Of a stretch of 64,000 nt of DNA, positions 37,511-48,700 are shown piece after piece. The notes beneath the pieces are model-generated. The model was not told where the DNA came from. It did no database searches and saw only the letters and a program-made list of their open reading frames with translations. The translations under genes and the position numbers were made by a program. Source of the DNA: Cycas panzhihuaensis (taxonomy: Eukaryota; Cycadophyta); assembly GCA_023213395.1 (NCBI GenBank), contig CM041465.1, forward strand, positions 176,893,741 to 176,957,740, written 5' to 3'. Each line of letters opens with the position of its first letter. Position 1 is the stretch's first letter.

Positions 37511-37987
37511 TTACACTTCCTTTGTTTGCATATGCATTGCATTTTATTTATAAAGTAGGGAGTTAGACCAATATATTGACTATTATATTTTGAGCCAATG
37601 ATAAGAGAAGGGACCATGCCATCTTAAGTCTTGAATCTACAAGGGTAGATCATGAACCCAACTAAAAATAGGTTAGGTGCATTTATTTAAAGTGAAAGAA
37701 CACATAGTTGCACTTTAGGGATAAGTTACACTTTTTCCATAGGTTCATTTGACACCCAAGGCTATATATTTCCTTTGATAAATATACACACATGCTTAAA
37801 TGCACTTAGTTTAGTCTCTTAGGTAGAGAATGAGTGATTCCCCTTGTAAACATATTTAAGAAGCATGTGGGTGCCCTATGTTGGCATTATAGGACTTGTT
37901 CATACCCATAGAGGTTAAGCACCCTAGGCTTTATAGTTTCTTCTAAGTGTTGATATCTTATGATTACAACCATTAGGGGTGTTTTAC
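37511..37987 (+). other. Probable LTR end upstream of a gypsy PBS
   Basis: By position this should be the 3' end of a 5' LTR for the plus-strand relic starting at 37988. I cannot find the LTR start or a matching copy. Confidence 0.25.
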
Positions 37988-38005
37988 TAGTGACCATATT
38001 GGGGA
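37988..38005 (+). other. Primer-binding site of a plus-strand Tat-type gypsy relic
   Basis: TAGTGACCATATTGGGGA matches the PBS of the 16.7-kb gypsy element (TGGCGACCATATTGGGGA, read at 58600-58617 on the minus strand) at 16 of 18 positions. Both sites are followed by CT and a short A/G-rich leader. Confidence 0.65.
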
Positions 38006-38187
38006 CTCACGAGTTAGAAGTTGCTTAGTATGCTTAGGCTCTTCCTTCTCCTTTCTATTTAATCTTGATTTCTAAGGCATCTTATTTAATTTGTACAAGG
38101 ACCCATTACCCTTACTCCTCGTGTCCATACGTGTTGGTTAAGCCTTAAGTGTAATGTTTCTCCTATCACTTGTGTAGCCTTTTGCCT

Positions 38188-39110
38188 ATGGATTTGAAGC
38201 CTTCATATGCACCTACTCCTAAACGTGACAAAAAGTCACTAATGGTAGGGCCTTTTCCTTCAGATTGGGCTTATGATCCTTATACATATGATTGGCCTTA
38301 ACATGAGACACAAACCCATATGAAGACCCTACCCATCAAGGTGGTAATTTGGCATAGCCACCCTATGAGACTAACAAATTCTATTAAATCTTGGTTATGT
38401 CTCCTACTTATAAAGTTGGAAGTATTTCCCCTTAGGAGCTAGATCAATTCCTCACTTATCAATTCCTCAAACCATGATTACCACATCACCTTCTATAGAT
38501 ACCTTACTTGGGATGGGACCTAATTCATCTTAGGACCTTTCTCAACCCATTCCTTAAGTAATCTAGTCCACTTCCTTTATTGTATTGTTATAACTTATGA
38601 TCCCCTAACTGAGTATGGTTGGTTCCTCTAGTTTTTTTACTATTTCTCCTCATCCTTGCCATATGGGATATAATAGAGGAACATCTATTTATCCCAATCC
38701 ATATTACATAGACCCTTCATTATATATCTCACCAAGATATATAAACCAACAATGGGGTCATGGAGGATCTTGTCCTTCTCAACCTATGGGGTGGATCTCC
38801 TCTACCCTATGGGATTTTACCTCTTATTGGAGGTTTGTTTGGGTAAAATCCTTTGCCACACCCATCCTCCCACATGCCCCATTTAATCTTACCTTCCATG
38901 GACTATCAATAGGCATATGTGGTACCTTTGGTTCCACCCTTTTTGACTACTATTTCCCAAGGGGCAATGGCTCAGGCTAACCCCTTATATTATATTCCAT
39001 CTTATGGAGGTTTAGGTTATTATCAACCACCCCTATACCTATCTCATTCCTAACTTGGCATGGCTTCTCCCTATTAAGAAAGAAGCATACCTCATTCCAC
39101 TCCTTCTAAT
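38188..39110 (+). pseudogene. Gypsy gag N-terminal relic
   Basis: ATG 38188 opens 37 codons that include GPFPSDWAYDPYTYDWP, then TAA. PSDWAY is also found near the start of the gag of the 16.7-kb element (MEGYPSDWAYHAM, 58345 leftward). The following sequence is proline- and aromatic-rich, and the longest open piece (38615-38980) contains YISPRYINQQWGHGG. It ends without a capsid domain. Position 180 bp after the PBS supports gag. Most frames are broken. Confidence 0.5.
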
Positions 39111-39720
39111 GTACCCCACCAATGATCTAAATTAAATGGAAAAGTTACAACTTACTCTAATTAAAACAACTCAGATTAAATATTGCATAATATATAATAC
39201 ATTTATATTTTTCTTATAAATATCAAATTGCTTGAGCTTTGTTGAGTAATTTTTTTATTATTATAGTATCACTATGATAACTAAAAGAGTTTTAGGCTTT
39301 TTCTTAACTACTATGTCCTCTCTAGAATATTTTCTAACAATTTTTGTAGAGGATGTTTCCTTCTATTCAGCTATAGTTCATTTCTAGGATGATTTTAAGG
39401 CTTGGGCATCTCTTTTGGATTGCTACCACTATCTTTTTCCTTTCTTTGGTTGCATCTAAATCTCTCAACTCTCCTCCTTACTCTTATGAATAGATTTAGG
39501 TAGTTTTTTTTGTCCTTCCCTTGTCCATTCAACTTCCATTTTCATTTCTTTTTCATATTTTTATCTTTATCTATCATACTATTTCCTTCATTTGTAACTG
39601 ATGAAAAATCAAATAAAAGAGCTAGTTCTTTCTTCCATTAAGTAGTTGAAAGGTGTATGACTATTCTGGGTAAATTTCATGATCATTAGATCACTTTTTC
39701 TGCAGTCGATTATAGTTTTA
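39111..39720. other. Non-coding stretch
   Basis: No domain or repeat recognised. Confidence 0.4.
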
Positions 39721-39840
39721 GTTGTGACTAGTTACATCTTGTCATACTTGGTCATACCTAGTCATGCTTAGTCATACTTGGTCATATCTAGTCACATCTA
39801 GTCATACATAGTTTTACTTGGTCATACCTAGTTACACCAA
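39721..39840. repeat. 12-unit array of a 10-bp repeat, GTCATACYTR
   Basis: Units fall exactly every 10 bp from 39721 to 39840: for example GTCATACTTG, GTCATACCTA, GTCATGCTTA, GTCATATCTA and GTCACATCTA. GTC or GTT starts every unit and no indel is seen across all twelve. The period is close to one DNA helical turn. Confidence 0.85.
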
Positions 39841-40199
39841 GTAATATATTTTCTTATTTTTAATAGCACAAAATTCTATTTTTTCACCTATTAAGTGCTA
39901 AAAACACTTATGAAACTCCATCCATAGGTATTTACCTTCTTTTTGAAGGGAATAAAGATGTTAATAGATTCAATTTAGATCAGAAATCCCTCTTTTTTAG
40001 GAGTTCATGGCCTCATGAACATCATAGTTACAAGCAAGGGAGCTTGATTCTTCCCTTCTCCCTATTGCACTATCTCACTTTTCTAAAAAATTATCCTTTC
40101 TCTCCAATCCTAAAGGACCCAATTATGCCTCTTCTAGTTATTGTCTACTTCCTTTAAAGAATGTAATAAATTTATAATGGTTCTTTTTTCTCTACTTAC
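39841..40199. other. Non-coding stretch left of gypsy relic
   Basis: Nothing recognised. Confidence 0.35.
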
Positions 40200-41390
40200 A
40201 ACTCCTCTAGATTTTGTAAGAGTGGAATACCATCTTTGTCTTCATCCAACATAGATGGCTTGAATATCTTTAAGTTCTAAACATTCACAATTGAATACAT
40301 CTTCATAAATTTTGGTAATTCAAGCTTAAAATCATTTTCTCCAAGTTTCTTTAATAGTTTAGAAGGACCACAATGTATAGGCTTCAACTTTTTAACTTCA
40401 CCCTGTAATCGTTTCCTACAGAGATGAAACCAAACTCAATCTTCTTCCTTGAAGGAATAACTTGTTTTATGTGTGTCATACCTTTGTTTATATCTTTGTT
40501 GAGATCTTTGAAGTTTCTCCTTAACTTGTTGATGTATTTTCCCAATTATTTCTAAGAATCTTTGTGCCTTCTCTTGTCCTTCTTCCTCATTTCCATTTCT
40601 AGTAGTGAATTGGGATAAAAATTCTAAATCAAATAGACTTGAAGGTAGAAATTCTAAACATACCTTGAATGGTAATTTCTAAGTTGAGCTATAGATTACT
40701 TTATTGAAGGAAGATTGTAGGTATAGGAGAGTTTCATCCCAAGTCTTGGGATGCTTGGCATTATACCTTGATGGTAGTTGCATGATTGTCCTATTAACAA
40801 CTTTGGTTTAGTCATCCATTTTAGTATGGAAAGTTGTACTCATTCTCAACTTTATTTCCATTATTCCCTAAATATCTTGCCAAAAATAACTAAAAAATCT
40901 ATTGTTTTGATTAGAAATGATAGAGTTAGGAAGCCCAAAATGCTTCCAAACATGTTGAAAAATTAATCTAGTTATGTCTTTTCCTATATATATATATCTT
41001 CCTATGAGGAATCAATACCACCATTTTACTAAATCGATTGACAACTATAAACAAATAATCCATACCATTTTTGGTCTGTGGTAGTCCTTTAAGGAAATGC
41101 ATGGAGATATTCTTCCATGGTCACAATGGAATAAGAAGTGGAGCATAAAATTTCAACTTCTTATTAGCTAGTTTTGATGTGCTACATAATATACATCCTT
41201 ACATTATTGTAGTCATATCCTATTATATATTGGGCTAATACATATATCACTATAAATTCAATAATATTTTTCCCACTTTAAAGTATCTTATTACTTCAGA
41301 GGTGTGAGCTTCTCTTACCCACTTTATCTAGTTTGCTTGCTTTGGAATAAAAAGCTTGTTATACTTAAAGAGTAGTGAAAGAGGTTAATG
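40200..41390 (-). pseudogene. Ty3/gypsy relic: integrase core and C-terminal domain
   Basis: Read leftward from 41390: FYAPLLIPL and PWKNISMHFLKGLPQTKNGM then DYLFIVVNRFSKMVVLIPH (41000-41150) mark the integrase core start. HPKTWDETLLYLQSSFNKVI lies near 40690-40750. The C-terminal domain at 40300-40500 reads YSFKEEDWVWFHLCRKRLQG, then VKKLKPIHCGPSKLLKKLGE and NDFKLELPKFMKMYSIVNVW-like sequence. This is a chromovirus-type (SKMAHF class) element. Frames are broken and the rest of the element is missing; a TRIM lies immediately to the right. Confidence 0.75.
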
Positions 41391-41401
41391 TATCAAGGTC
41401 A

Positions 41402-41724
41402 TGTTGGAGTGTGTGATGTTAACTATCATAAGGAAGTCCTCTTCCCAAATCATCCTAGGGCTTTTAGTGTAACGATAGCCTATGACAAGTGGTATCAAAG
41501 TGACTAGGGTTCAAAACTGGTCCTATGTACCACAGTAGCACACCTAGAGATACATGAAAATATTGGGGGTGGTGCTGAGGAACACCATGGTGGACATGTA
41601 TGCTATATAGGTATAACTAACTCCTCATGGTAGGGGAGTATTAGAGCGCATGATATTAACTATCACAAGGAAGTCCTCTTCCCAAATCACCCTAGGGCTT
41701 TTGGTGTAATGGCGGCCGATGATA
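41402..41724 (+). mobile_element. Complete TRIM element, 323 bp
   Basis: GGTCA flanks it (41397-41401 and 41725-41729). Two 86-bp LTRs (41402-41487 and 41639-41724) share AAGGAAGTCCTCTTCCCAAA and CCTAGGGCTTTT blocks. A PBS, TGGTATCAAAG, starts at 41490 after an AG spacer. A purine-rich GGTAGGGGAG precedes the 3' LTR. The internal part is about 150 bp and has no coding capacity. This is the structure of terminal-repeat retrotransposons in miniature, which move with proteins from other elements. Confidence 0.85.
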
Positions 41725-41729
41725 GGTCA

Positions 41730-42246
41730 TTTGTGTATATTAATTAAGTGACCTTAGGGTATATTATTAGCATTAGTCTCTTAGTGAAATATACTTTATA
41801 TACATTTAGATGTAATTTTGGGATCATGTCATTAGTTAAGAAAATCCTAACCCTAATACTCATCCTCAATAATAAAAGGTGAAATCTTAAGGAGGGAGTC
41901 ATTATTCATTCTCACCTCTAAGCTTTGCTCTTATATCTTGTTTTTATCTCTTCTTCATTCTCCATTACCACTGTGTGTATGTGAGTGATTTATTCCCTAG
42001 ATCCATCCTTCTTTCATGTGGTATCAGAGTTGAGGTTCAAGGTTCAAACCTTAGGCATATGCCAAACAAAGCCCCTTTCTCCATAGAGGTCCCCATGTAC
42101 CCTTAGTTAGGTGGAATTGTAACACAAGCGATATGTGCTATGGTAACCTCCTTGTCACGGGGGAGTGTTGGACTATGGTTGGTTCACTTGCTGAGGAGCC
42201 CTCTTCCCAAATCACTTATAGGATTTTGGTGTAATGTCAAGTCACA
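41730..42246 (+). mobile_element. Second TRIM-family copy, chimeric or truncated at its 5' side
   Basis: A PBS, TGGTATCAGAG, lies at 42019-42029. A 136-bp internal region follows whose 3' part is homologous to that of the first TRIM, then CACGGGGGAG (about 42156-42165), then an LTR copy at 42166-42246 beginning TGTTGGACTATGG and sharing CCTCTTCCCAAATCAC and TTTTGGTGTAATG. Upstream of the PBS, 41730-42016 ends in TTTCA like an LTR end but does not resemble the 86-bp TRIM LTR. It may come from a longer LTR of a related element. Confidence 0.55.
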
Positions 42247-44427
42247 TATATTCTAACTTCTAACTTAAGAACTTGGTCCCCAGGACCTAAGGGATGAGGA
42301 TTCAAGTATTTATCATATGACAATTGTACCCTAGATTTAGATGCCAAATTAGCTTGGTATGCTACCAAGAATTTTTCATCCAAAGCTTTAATATTGAGGA
42401 GGTAATCTTGGTGTTGCCACTCTTCATCAATAAACCCTTTGAGGGATACCCTTAAGAAGAGGATTTTGACTCTTAAGGTCAATATTGCTTCTGATCCATA
42501 GATCAGGGAGAATGGTGCCATTCCTATGGTTATGCAAATTAAAGTTTAGTGGCCTATAGGGCTGACTAAAGCTAAAGATACCAATTCTTTTGGGATTAGA
42601 TAACAATTTTCTTAAGACTATTAATTAGGATTTTATTAAAGGTTTCAATTTCATCGTTAGCTTGAGGATAGTAAGGGGATGAAGTCTTATGAGAGATCTT
42701 GAATCTATCACAAAGCTCATCCATCTCCTTATTATAGAATAGGCTTCTATTATCTATAATGAGGATGTCAAGAATCCCAAATCGGCAGATAATATGTTGA
42801 TATATAAAAATAGTAATAATCTTACATGTTATTAAGGATAGAGGAATAACTTTAGCCTATTTGGTGAAGTACTTTATAGTAGTTAGAATAAACCTATGCT
42901 AGGCTAAGGAGAGTAAAGTAATGGATCCAATCAAATCTAATCCCTATTAGTAAAATGGCCATAGAGAGACCACCGTATGAAGCACCTTGGAAGGCTGATG
43001 AATGACGTTGGCATGCTCTTAGCATCAACAATAATGTTGAGTATGAGCACGAGCATCTTTAAATAAGGTTAGCTAATAGTATCCCATATGCAGGATCCTT
43101 TGTGCTATTGATTGGCTTCCAAAATGACCTTCATAAATGCCACTATGGTATTTATGAAGAATCTAGTCAGTCTTATCTATATTGAAAAAATAGAGAAGAA
43201 TGTCATCAAATGATCATTTATACAATACATCCTCTATGAGGAAGTGTTACTGAGTGGAAGCCCTTACACATGACTTGACTTTGTCACTAGCGTTAGTAGG
43301 GTATTATCCCTATACCATTCACTATCGGCCAATGGATGGGCATTGGTATGTTGAAGGGCTAGGATAGGTTTATCAAGTAATGAATCATCGATCAAAACCT
43401 TGAGAGAATTTGTCATGGGAGCATTTGCCAGCTATTTTGTAACTATCATTCCTTTCTTAGATTTTTAGTTGATGATTTTTAGATCATATTGTTAAAGGAG
43501 GATAGCCCATTTAATTACCCTTCCTATCAAGTTGGATTGAGCCAGGAGGTATCTTAATAGATCAGATTGAATGATCACATAAGTAGTGTTGTTGAGGAGG
43601 TAATGCCTAAACATTTTGGTGGTATAAACTAGCACTAGACATTCCTTTTCAGCTAGCAAGTAGTTTAGCTCTATTGGCACTAACATATAATTAATGAAGC
43701 AAATGACTCTTTTAGTTTTAGAGCCATCCTCTTGGGATAGCATGGCCCTTAAGGATTTATCAGTTGCTAAAGTATATAGGATAAAGGAATAGTCAAAGTG
43801 AGGGGGAGCTAATACGAGAGCTAATATAAGGGATTATTTGAGTTCTTGAAATGCTTCTTGGGCCCCAGGGGACTAGATCAAAGGAGCCCCTTTCTTTAAT
43901 AGGTTCATTAAGGGTTTGGTATTTATAGCAAAGTTCATCAGAAAATGGATCAGAAACCCTAACCTCCCCAAGAATGACTTAATTTATCATTACATTCTTA
44001 GAGGAGGAATTTCAACTATAACTCTAACCTTATTAAGGTTAATTTCAATTCCTTGTTTAGAAATAGGGAACCCTAAAAGTTTACTAGTTGACACTATAAA
44101 AATCCATTTAAGTGGATTTAGGCTGATGTCATATTGTGACACCTTATGAAAGTTACTCTGAGGTTCATGGGGTGATCAATCCTCTTTAGGGAAGGCCCAT
44201 CATGTCATCTATAAAGACTTTGAGAGGCTTATTAATAAGACCATGAAATATGAATGGCATTACCCTTTGGTAGGTAACGCCAATATTTTTCAAACCAAAG
44301 GGCATGACTTTGTATTTAAACATCCCCTAAGAAGTAGTGAAGGTTGTCTTATGACAATCATCATGGGATATTTGGATTTGGTTATAACTAGAGAAGCCGT
44401 CTATTAAGGGCATGATTTCAACACTAG
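42247..44427 (-). pseudogene. Older gypsy: RT C-terminal part, RNase H, integrase
   Basis: The RT begins right after the insertion point (MPLIDGFSSYNQIQIS, 44340-44410) and keeps the polymerase motif KVFIDDMMG near 44195-44220. RNase H reads ILYTLATDKSLRAML (first Asp present) near 43735-43785, then IELNYLLAEKECLVLVY and VIIQSDLLRYLL in the open segment 43492-43743. The integrase Glu segment SSPYYPQANDEIETFNK lies near 42630-42690, and the C-terminal part (42247-42521) has MAPFSLIYGSEAIL and LGPGDQVLKLE. Stops and shifts are frequent. Confidence 0.8.
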
Positions 44428-46934
44428 TGAAACGCTCGCTATGGGGTGACGATCCTACGTCTAGCAAACAGATATAAGAATGCACTATGTTAACTAAGCT
44501 AGATAGCGAGGACCTCACCTCATAGGACATTCGTGCGCCGGAGCGCAGGTTCAAGACTTCAAGGTGCCTGGTTGCTTTCAGGTAGCCGTGCAAAAACAAG
44601 GCCTTCCTACCCTTCGGATGGCCGGGAAGGAGAAGGAACGCCTTGCGCGCTGCGTCTTCTCAAGGCAATGAGAAGGCAACGAAGAAAGGGACAACTAATC
44701 CCAGTGTGCAAGCAAACACGAAAAAAGGTACGACAGGAAGAAGGCTTGGATACGAAGCAAGCAGCTATCTATGCTATGCTATGTAAAGCAGGAAATAATG
44801 TAGAAAAAAGATGAATGCTTTTCATTTTATCTTTTATATTCTTTTACCATTCTCTATCTATTTAGACAAATGCATGAAAAGGAAACAACGAAAAAGGGGA
44901 CATACAGGAAGCAAGGGGAATACCTGGATCTGGCACTTGGATGGAGGTACGGTTTGTCTCTCTAAATCCTACTCCTTCTTTCTCCGTTCTTCGCGCATGC
45001 AATGCTGATCGGTGGTGGTTGCCGGATGCGATGGAAGAGGGGTTCACTTACCTCCCCTTGAACATGCAAAAGCAACTGAAACGGAAAGAAACGGAAGAAA
45101 GCTTGAAACTAAAGGTAGAGAGGTACCACATGGGGAACTAACCTGCAATGGGCTCGTCCCACGTGTCACTCCGCCAATGCGCGATCCTGCAAACAAGTAA
45201 GAAGGACACCTTCCTCTCGGGAGAGAGGGCACAAGATATGCCAAGAAATGTATATATATATATAAATTGAAATCAACTAAAACCAAGATCTAAGCTACGC
45301 ATGGGAATATAACCGAACAAAATGACAGCACACGATAAACACTCACACTACTATGTACCATGAAAACATACAAAATGGAACTGAGTATAGCCTCGGGATG
45401 GCTAACTCACCCACGAGAGGACTCCATGGAACCTGGGAAGGAAACACTAATTGGCAACGGGGTAGTGGTGGGTTATCTATGCCAAACGGAAAGCTCAACC
45501 CAAATCTCCTAAACTTCCCTAGCCCGTTCCCTAAGAAAGCGTGGATGGTAAAGGGAAAGAGGACAAGGGACGGAACCCTTGGGGAGAAGGACGGCAATGG
45601 GGGACGAAACCCCGTCTACCTCCCTCAAATCCTCGTATGTACACCTTTACACCGGCTAACTCAGGAAAAGGTGAAAGAGATAACTTAGGGAAAATGGATG
45701 GGCTCCAAAGAAACACAGGAAAATACCTCTAAGCTAGAGTAGCACTATGGGAGAGCTGTAACTAACTAAGATCACTTTCATTGAATAACAAGGCGAATAG
45801 CAAGAAAGTGATTGCAAGTAAGCAGAATGAATTTGCAAGTAAAAAACAAGAAAAAAATAAGAAGTACCTTGTATGAGAAGGTTATGCATACACTTTGCCA
45901 CTTGGAACAGTAGCAATAAACAATATTTAGGGGTTGGTTTTGAGTGATTCTTGCAAGAGTGTAGGTGAAAGAAACTCCTTGCAAGTTGGGAGCTGAAAGT
46001 TAGTTCTTGAAGCAGCCTTTTGAGTGAAGAAATCTCTTGAATCCTTGAGCACCTGCAAAGAAGAGTGGAGCTTGCTGTGGAGAGTAGTAGGGGGCAGCAA
46101 TGGCCCTGCAAATCTAACTGATGGCAGCCCACTTCACCTCTATCCAGTTGCTATATAGGAAGTTTTCTGTTTCTGTGTGTTTTCCTTGTGTGAAAGTTGG
46201 GAGTTTCTCTTAGAAGTTTAAAAAATGAGCAAAAGATCCTAAAAATAGGGAGGAAAATTTCCTTTATCCCCTGTTCACAGCAGGTGAACGTTGGGGATGT
46301 CGATGCGTCCAATCAACGAGCCACGCCACGCGAAAAGCGTAAATCGTCAGTGGTTCTCTTTTAAATTTCAAACAAATTTACCAAGAAACTCTACTGCATC
46401 ACCGCAAACTCTACTTGCATCGCTTAGTTACCACCAGACGACTGAAACTAAAAAAAAGAAAAAAAAAAGAGCAGAAAAGTTAGGTTTTGAGGTAAAAACA
46501 AAGGTCAAACATGAATTAGAGCAGCTGAGGGAGTGCCTAGGCAGTGGGCAAGTACCCAAAACAATGCAAAGAGTCCTAACTAAGGGTTAAACCAGACTTA
46601 GGAAGGACTGCAACATAAGCAACATGTCATGACAAGAATAAATAAAACTAACGGAAACATCCCGGGAAACCGTGGAGACACCGTGGATGGCTGTGCGCCA
46701 TACGGGGTGTAGCATTCGCTGAGGAATGCCCCCACTGTGAGTCGTCATAGGCTGGAGGCGTGTCGTAGGCACATGCATAATGAACAAGTAGAAAAGCAAT
46801 GTGTGCAGGCAGACATATGTCAAACAACCTACTCTAAATAACCTTAATCAAACCAAGGCAAGAAAAGTAAGAGGATATACCTGAACAAACCTGCGTCGAC
46901 GCATCTCGAGTCCATTCCCAGTAGCTGGGAAACA
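44428..46934 (-). repeat. 3' LTR of the 16.7-kb gypsy element, 2,507 bp
   Basis: On the plus strand it begins TGAAACGCTCGC and ends GCTGGGAAACA. A (TA)7 run at 45251-45264 is 12 bp shorter than its counterpart. Several frames of 60-130 codons on both strands (for example 45734-46132 minus) are also found in the other LTR and have no known domain; they are likely incidental. Confidence 0.93.
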
Positions 46935-47238
46935 CTTCCTGGCGAGAGCCTCACCGCCTAAGTGTAATGTGATGGCGAATGCTGGCAATCAAGGAATATG
47001 AGTAGCACATGCATATATATATATAAGTAATGAAGAGCAACACGTGGACCAAGGGCGTAGGCAAGTGTCGTGGTGGAACGCGTGGACAAAGGAGACGGAG
47101 ACGAGGACAACGTAGGGGCTGCCTACGCATCGTCTAAACATCGACCTGAAACTGAAGTAAGCAAGGGAAAGGGGATGCCCTCCGTTGCCGAAGTGCAACG
47201 CGAAGTAGGAGGGCACCCAGCAAATAGAGCAAGCACAT
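46935..47238. other. Spacer between 3' LTR and RNase H ORF
   Basis: In element sense this should end in the polypurine tract; the bases next to the LTR read GCCAGGAAG, only weakly purine-rich. A (TA)6 run lies near 47012-47024. No gene seen. Confidence 0.5.
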
Positions 47239-47709
47239 CTAACTAACAGCAACTAGAGACTTGGGCACGGGCTGGCCAGGCAAGCATAAGGGGCGGTCAT
47301 CAAGAAGAGGGAGGCGACGCTTAAGGATGAGGTGGACGAGGCTGTCGGCCTCAGCATTGAGGTGCCTAGGAATATGCTGAATATCTACTGATGAGAAACA
47401 AGCCAGAAGAGACCTGGCAGCAGATGCGAGGGTCCTCAGGTGAGGGCATCGCACCTGGTAAACCTGGGTGAGATGGGACACCATGACCTGAGAATCGTAA
47501 AACAACACAATGGGCCCGCGATGGAAGCGGAGAGCATCAGTTAGGGCTTCAATAACGGTCGTGTACTCAGCTTCGTTATTAGTAGCCTCGGGAAGAAAGA
47601 CCTCGGAACTCAAGAAATCATGTCCGGAGGGGCTGCGAAGAATCCACGCAGTGGCGGAAGCCCCGGGGTTGCCGCGACTTCCACCATCGGTAAAAACGAG
47701 AAGAGACAT
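47239..47709 (-). CDS. Stand-alone RNase H type I domain protein, 156 aa
   Basis: This intact frame encodes a predicted RNA-DNA hybrid endonuclease. All four catalytic acids of the RNase HI fold are in place: Asp8 in FTDGGSRGNPG, Glu48 in NNEAEYTTVI, Asp72 in LFYDSQVMVSH and Asp122 in IPRHLNAEADSLV. The GGSRGNPG loop and compact length are those of the archaeal-like or bacterial-like branch found as a second RNase H in Tat elements and plant LINEs. The ATG at 47709 is preceded by an in-frame TAG four codons upstream. It lies in sense orientation between integrase and the 3' LTR, about 4 kb from integrase; in typical angiosperm Tat elements the extra RNase H sits before integrase. It has no stops, unlike gag and pol in this copy. 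Whether it is expressed separately is unknown. Confidence 0.8.
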   Translation of the reverse strand: MSLLVFTDGGSRGNPGASATAWILRSPSGHDFLSSEVFLPEATNNEAEYTTVIEALTDALRFHRGPIVLFYDSQVMVSHLTQVYQVRCPHLRTLASAARSLLACFSSVDIQHIPRHLNAEADSLVHLILKRRLPLLDDRPLCLPGQPVPKSLVAVS

Positions 47710-48237
47710 GACTGAATGCTAAACTCTGGTAATCATACAAATAGCAGTGAAAGTAAAATAAAGACTCGAATGGCAAGCACGAAAGGGGTCGAGAAGGGTA
47801 GGAGGACCTAGCAATGAGGTTACCCAAGAATGAAAGCAAGCAATCCGGCCACTAGTTGGGAGCGGGCAGAGAAAATATGCCCTGGAGTGCCAAAGGTTGC
47901 TTTGGGAAGCAAAACATGCCTCCAAACGGGGGAGCATTTTCCTTGGGGACCCCAGGGGCGAGAAAGGGCTGCAAAAACGACTCCAGAGCGGTGAAACAAG
48001 CCAAACGAGTATAAACTCGGGCATGCACGGGAGCAGCGCATAAAACGATGCAGAAGGGCCCTGGCAAAAGTGCGATAATGAGGTGCCATAAATGCCCTTG
48101 CAAGAGAGGGTAAAAAGGGCATCCATAGAGTACAATGGGCGACAGGGCCAGAAGGCAAAGGCTATCAGGGCAACGAGACGGTCCCAATAACTGTCGCGGA
48201 GCCAGAAACGGAAGAAGTACCCGTCGGGGCCCCCGGC
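47710..48237. other. Region between divergent RNase H ORF and PMD gene
   Basis: GC-rich sequence separating the start of the minus-strand RNase H ORF from the plus-strand TATA box. Overlapping minus-strand frames (up to 185 codons, 47719-48276) show no domain and are rich in Cys, Phe and Trp, as expected of antisense translation. It could serve as a shared promoter region. Confidence 0.4.
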
Positions 48238-48245
48238 TATATAAG
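48238..48245 (+). promoter_or_regulatory. TATA box for the antisense PMD gene
   Basis: TATATAAG in a GC-rich surround, with A-rich AAAAACAA just downstream, is a good plant TATA box. A start site about 30 bp downstream would give a leader of roughly 640 bp before the first recognised coding exon at 48910, part of it probably intronic. Confidence 0.5.
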
Positions 48246-48674
48246 GAAAAACAATGAAAATCGAATTCATTTTCACCGGCTTTCATGCGAAACCAGAGCC
48301 TTTTCCTTACAACGCGGAGCGCTACCCGACTTCAGGGGCACGCAGGAGACAATCCGACCGTCGGATTCAAGCATAGAGACAGCCGTTACGATCGCAGAGA
48401 CAAGATGTCGACAGTCAGGCCAGATCCAGTGAGTGGATCTCACGCAACCCTCGTCATTTCAAAGCTTGAAGTTAATTGCTTTTTAATTAATTTTTAATGC
48501 ATTTTATGCCCCTTATGGGCAATTGGAGGCCTCTTGGAGTCCGAATTGGACCCGACAAGAGGCGGGGACCTGGGCATTAAGCGTACCTGTCCTGGTGGGC
48601 CACTGGGGTCCACCACAAAATTTTTTGATTTTCTAGGCCAAAACCCTCCCTTGGGGAGTCTTTGGCGATCTGCG

Positions 48675-48700
48675 CCAAGATCGCGGCACCGCGATCTTGG
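48675..48700. repeat. Perfect hairpin, 12-bp arms
   Basis: CCAAGATCGCGG, a CA loop, then CCGCGATCTTGG. It lies in the predicted 5' leader of the PMD gene, with partial GATCGC and GCGATC copies on either side (48666-48670, 48706-48712, 48723-48728). Confidence 0.75.

Noticed and set aside
38615-38980. 121-codon plus-strand frame as a separate gene
   Set aside because: It has no domain and lies within the decayed gag region downstream of a gypsy PBS, so it is treated as part of that relic.
41639-42016. A single 378-bp LTR for the TRIM family
   Set aside because: The GGTCA duplication at 41725-41729 and the matched 86-bp ends of both LTR copies support a short LTR; the longer reading would need an exact deletion in the left copy.
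45734-46132. 132-codon minus-strand frame in the 3' LTR, also present as 164 codons in the 5' LTR (59937-60431)
   Set aside because: It is shared only because the LTRs are copies of each other. No domain is recognisable, and other frames of similar length cover the same DNA.
47719-48286. Minus-strand frames of up to 185 codons upstream of the RNase H ORF
   Set aside because: Composition (Cys, Phe, Trp and Pro rich) and overlap of three frames suggest antisense open sequence in GC-rich DNA, not a protein.
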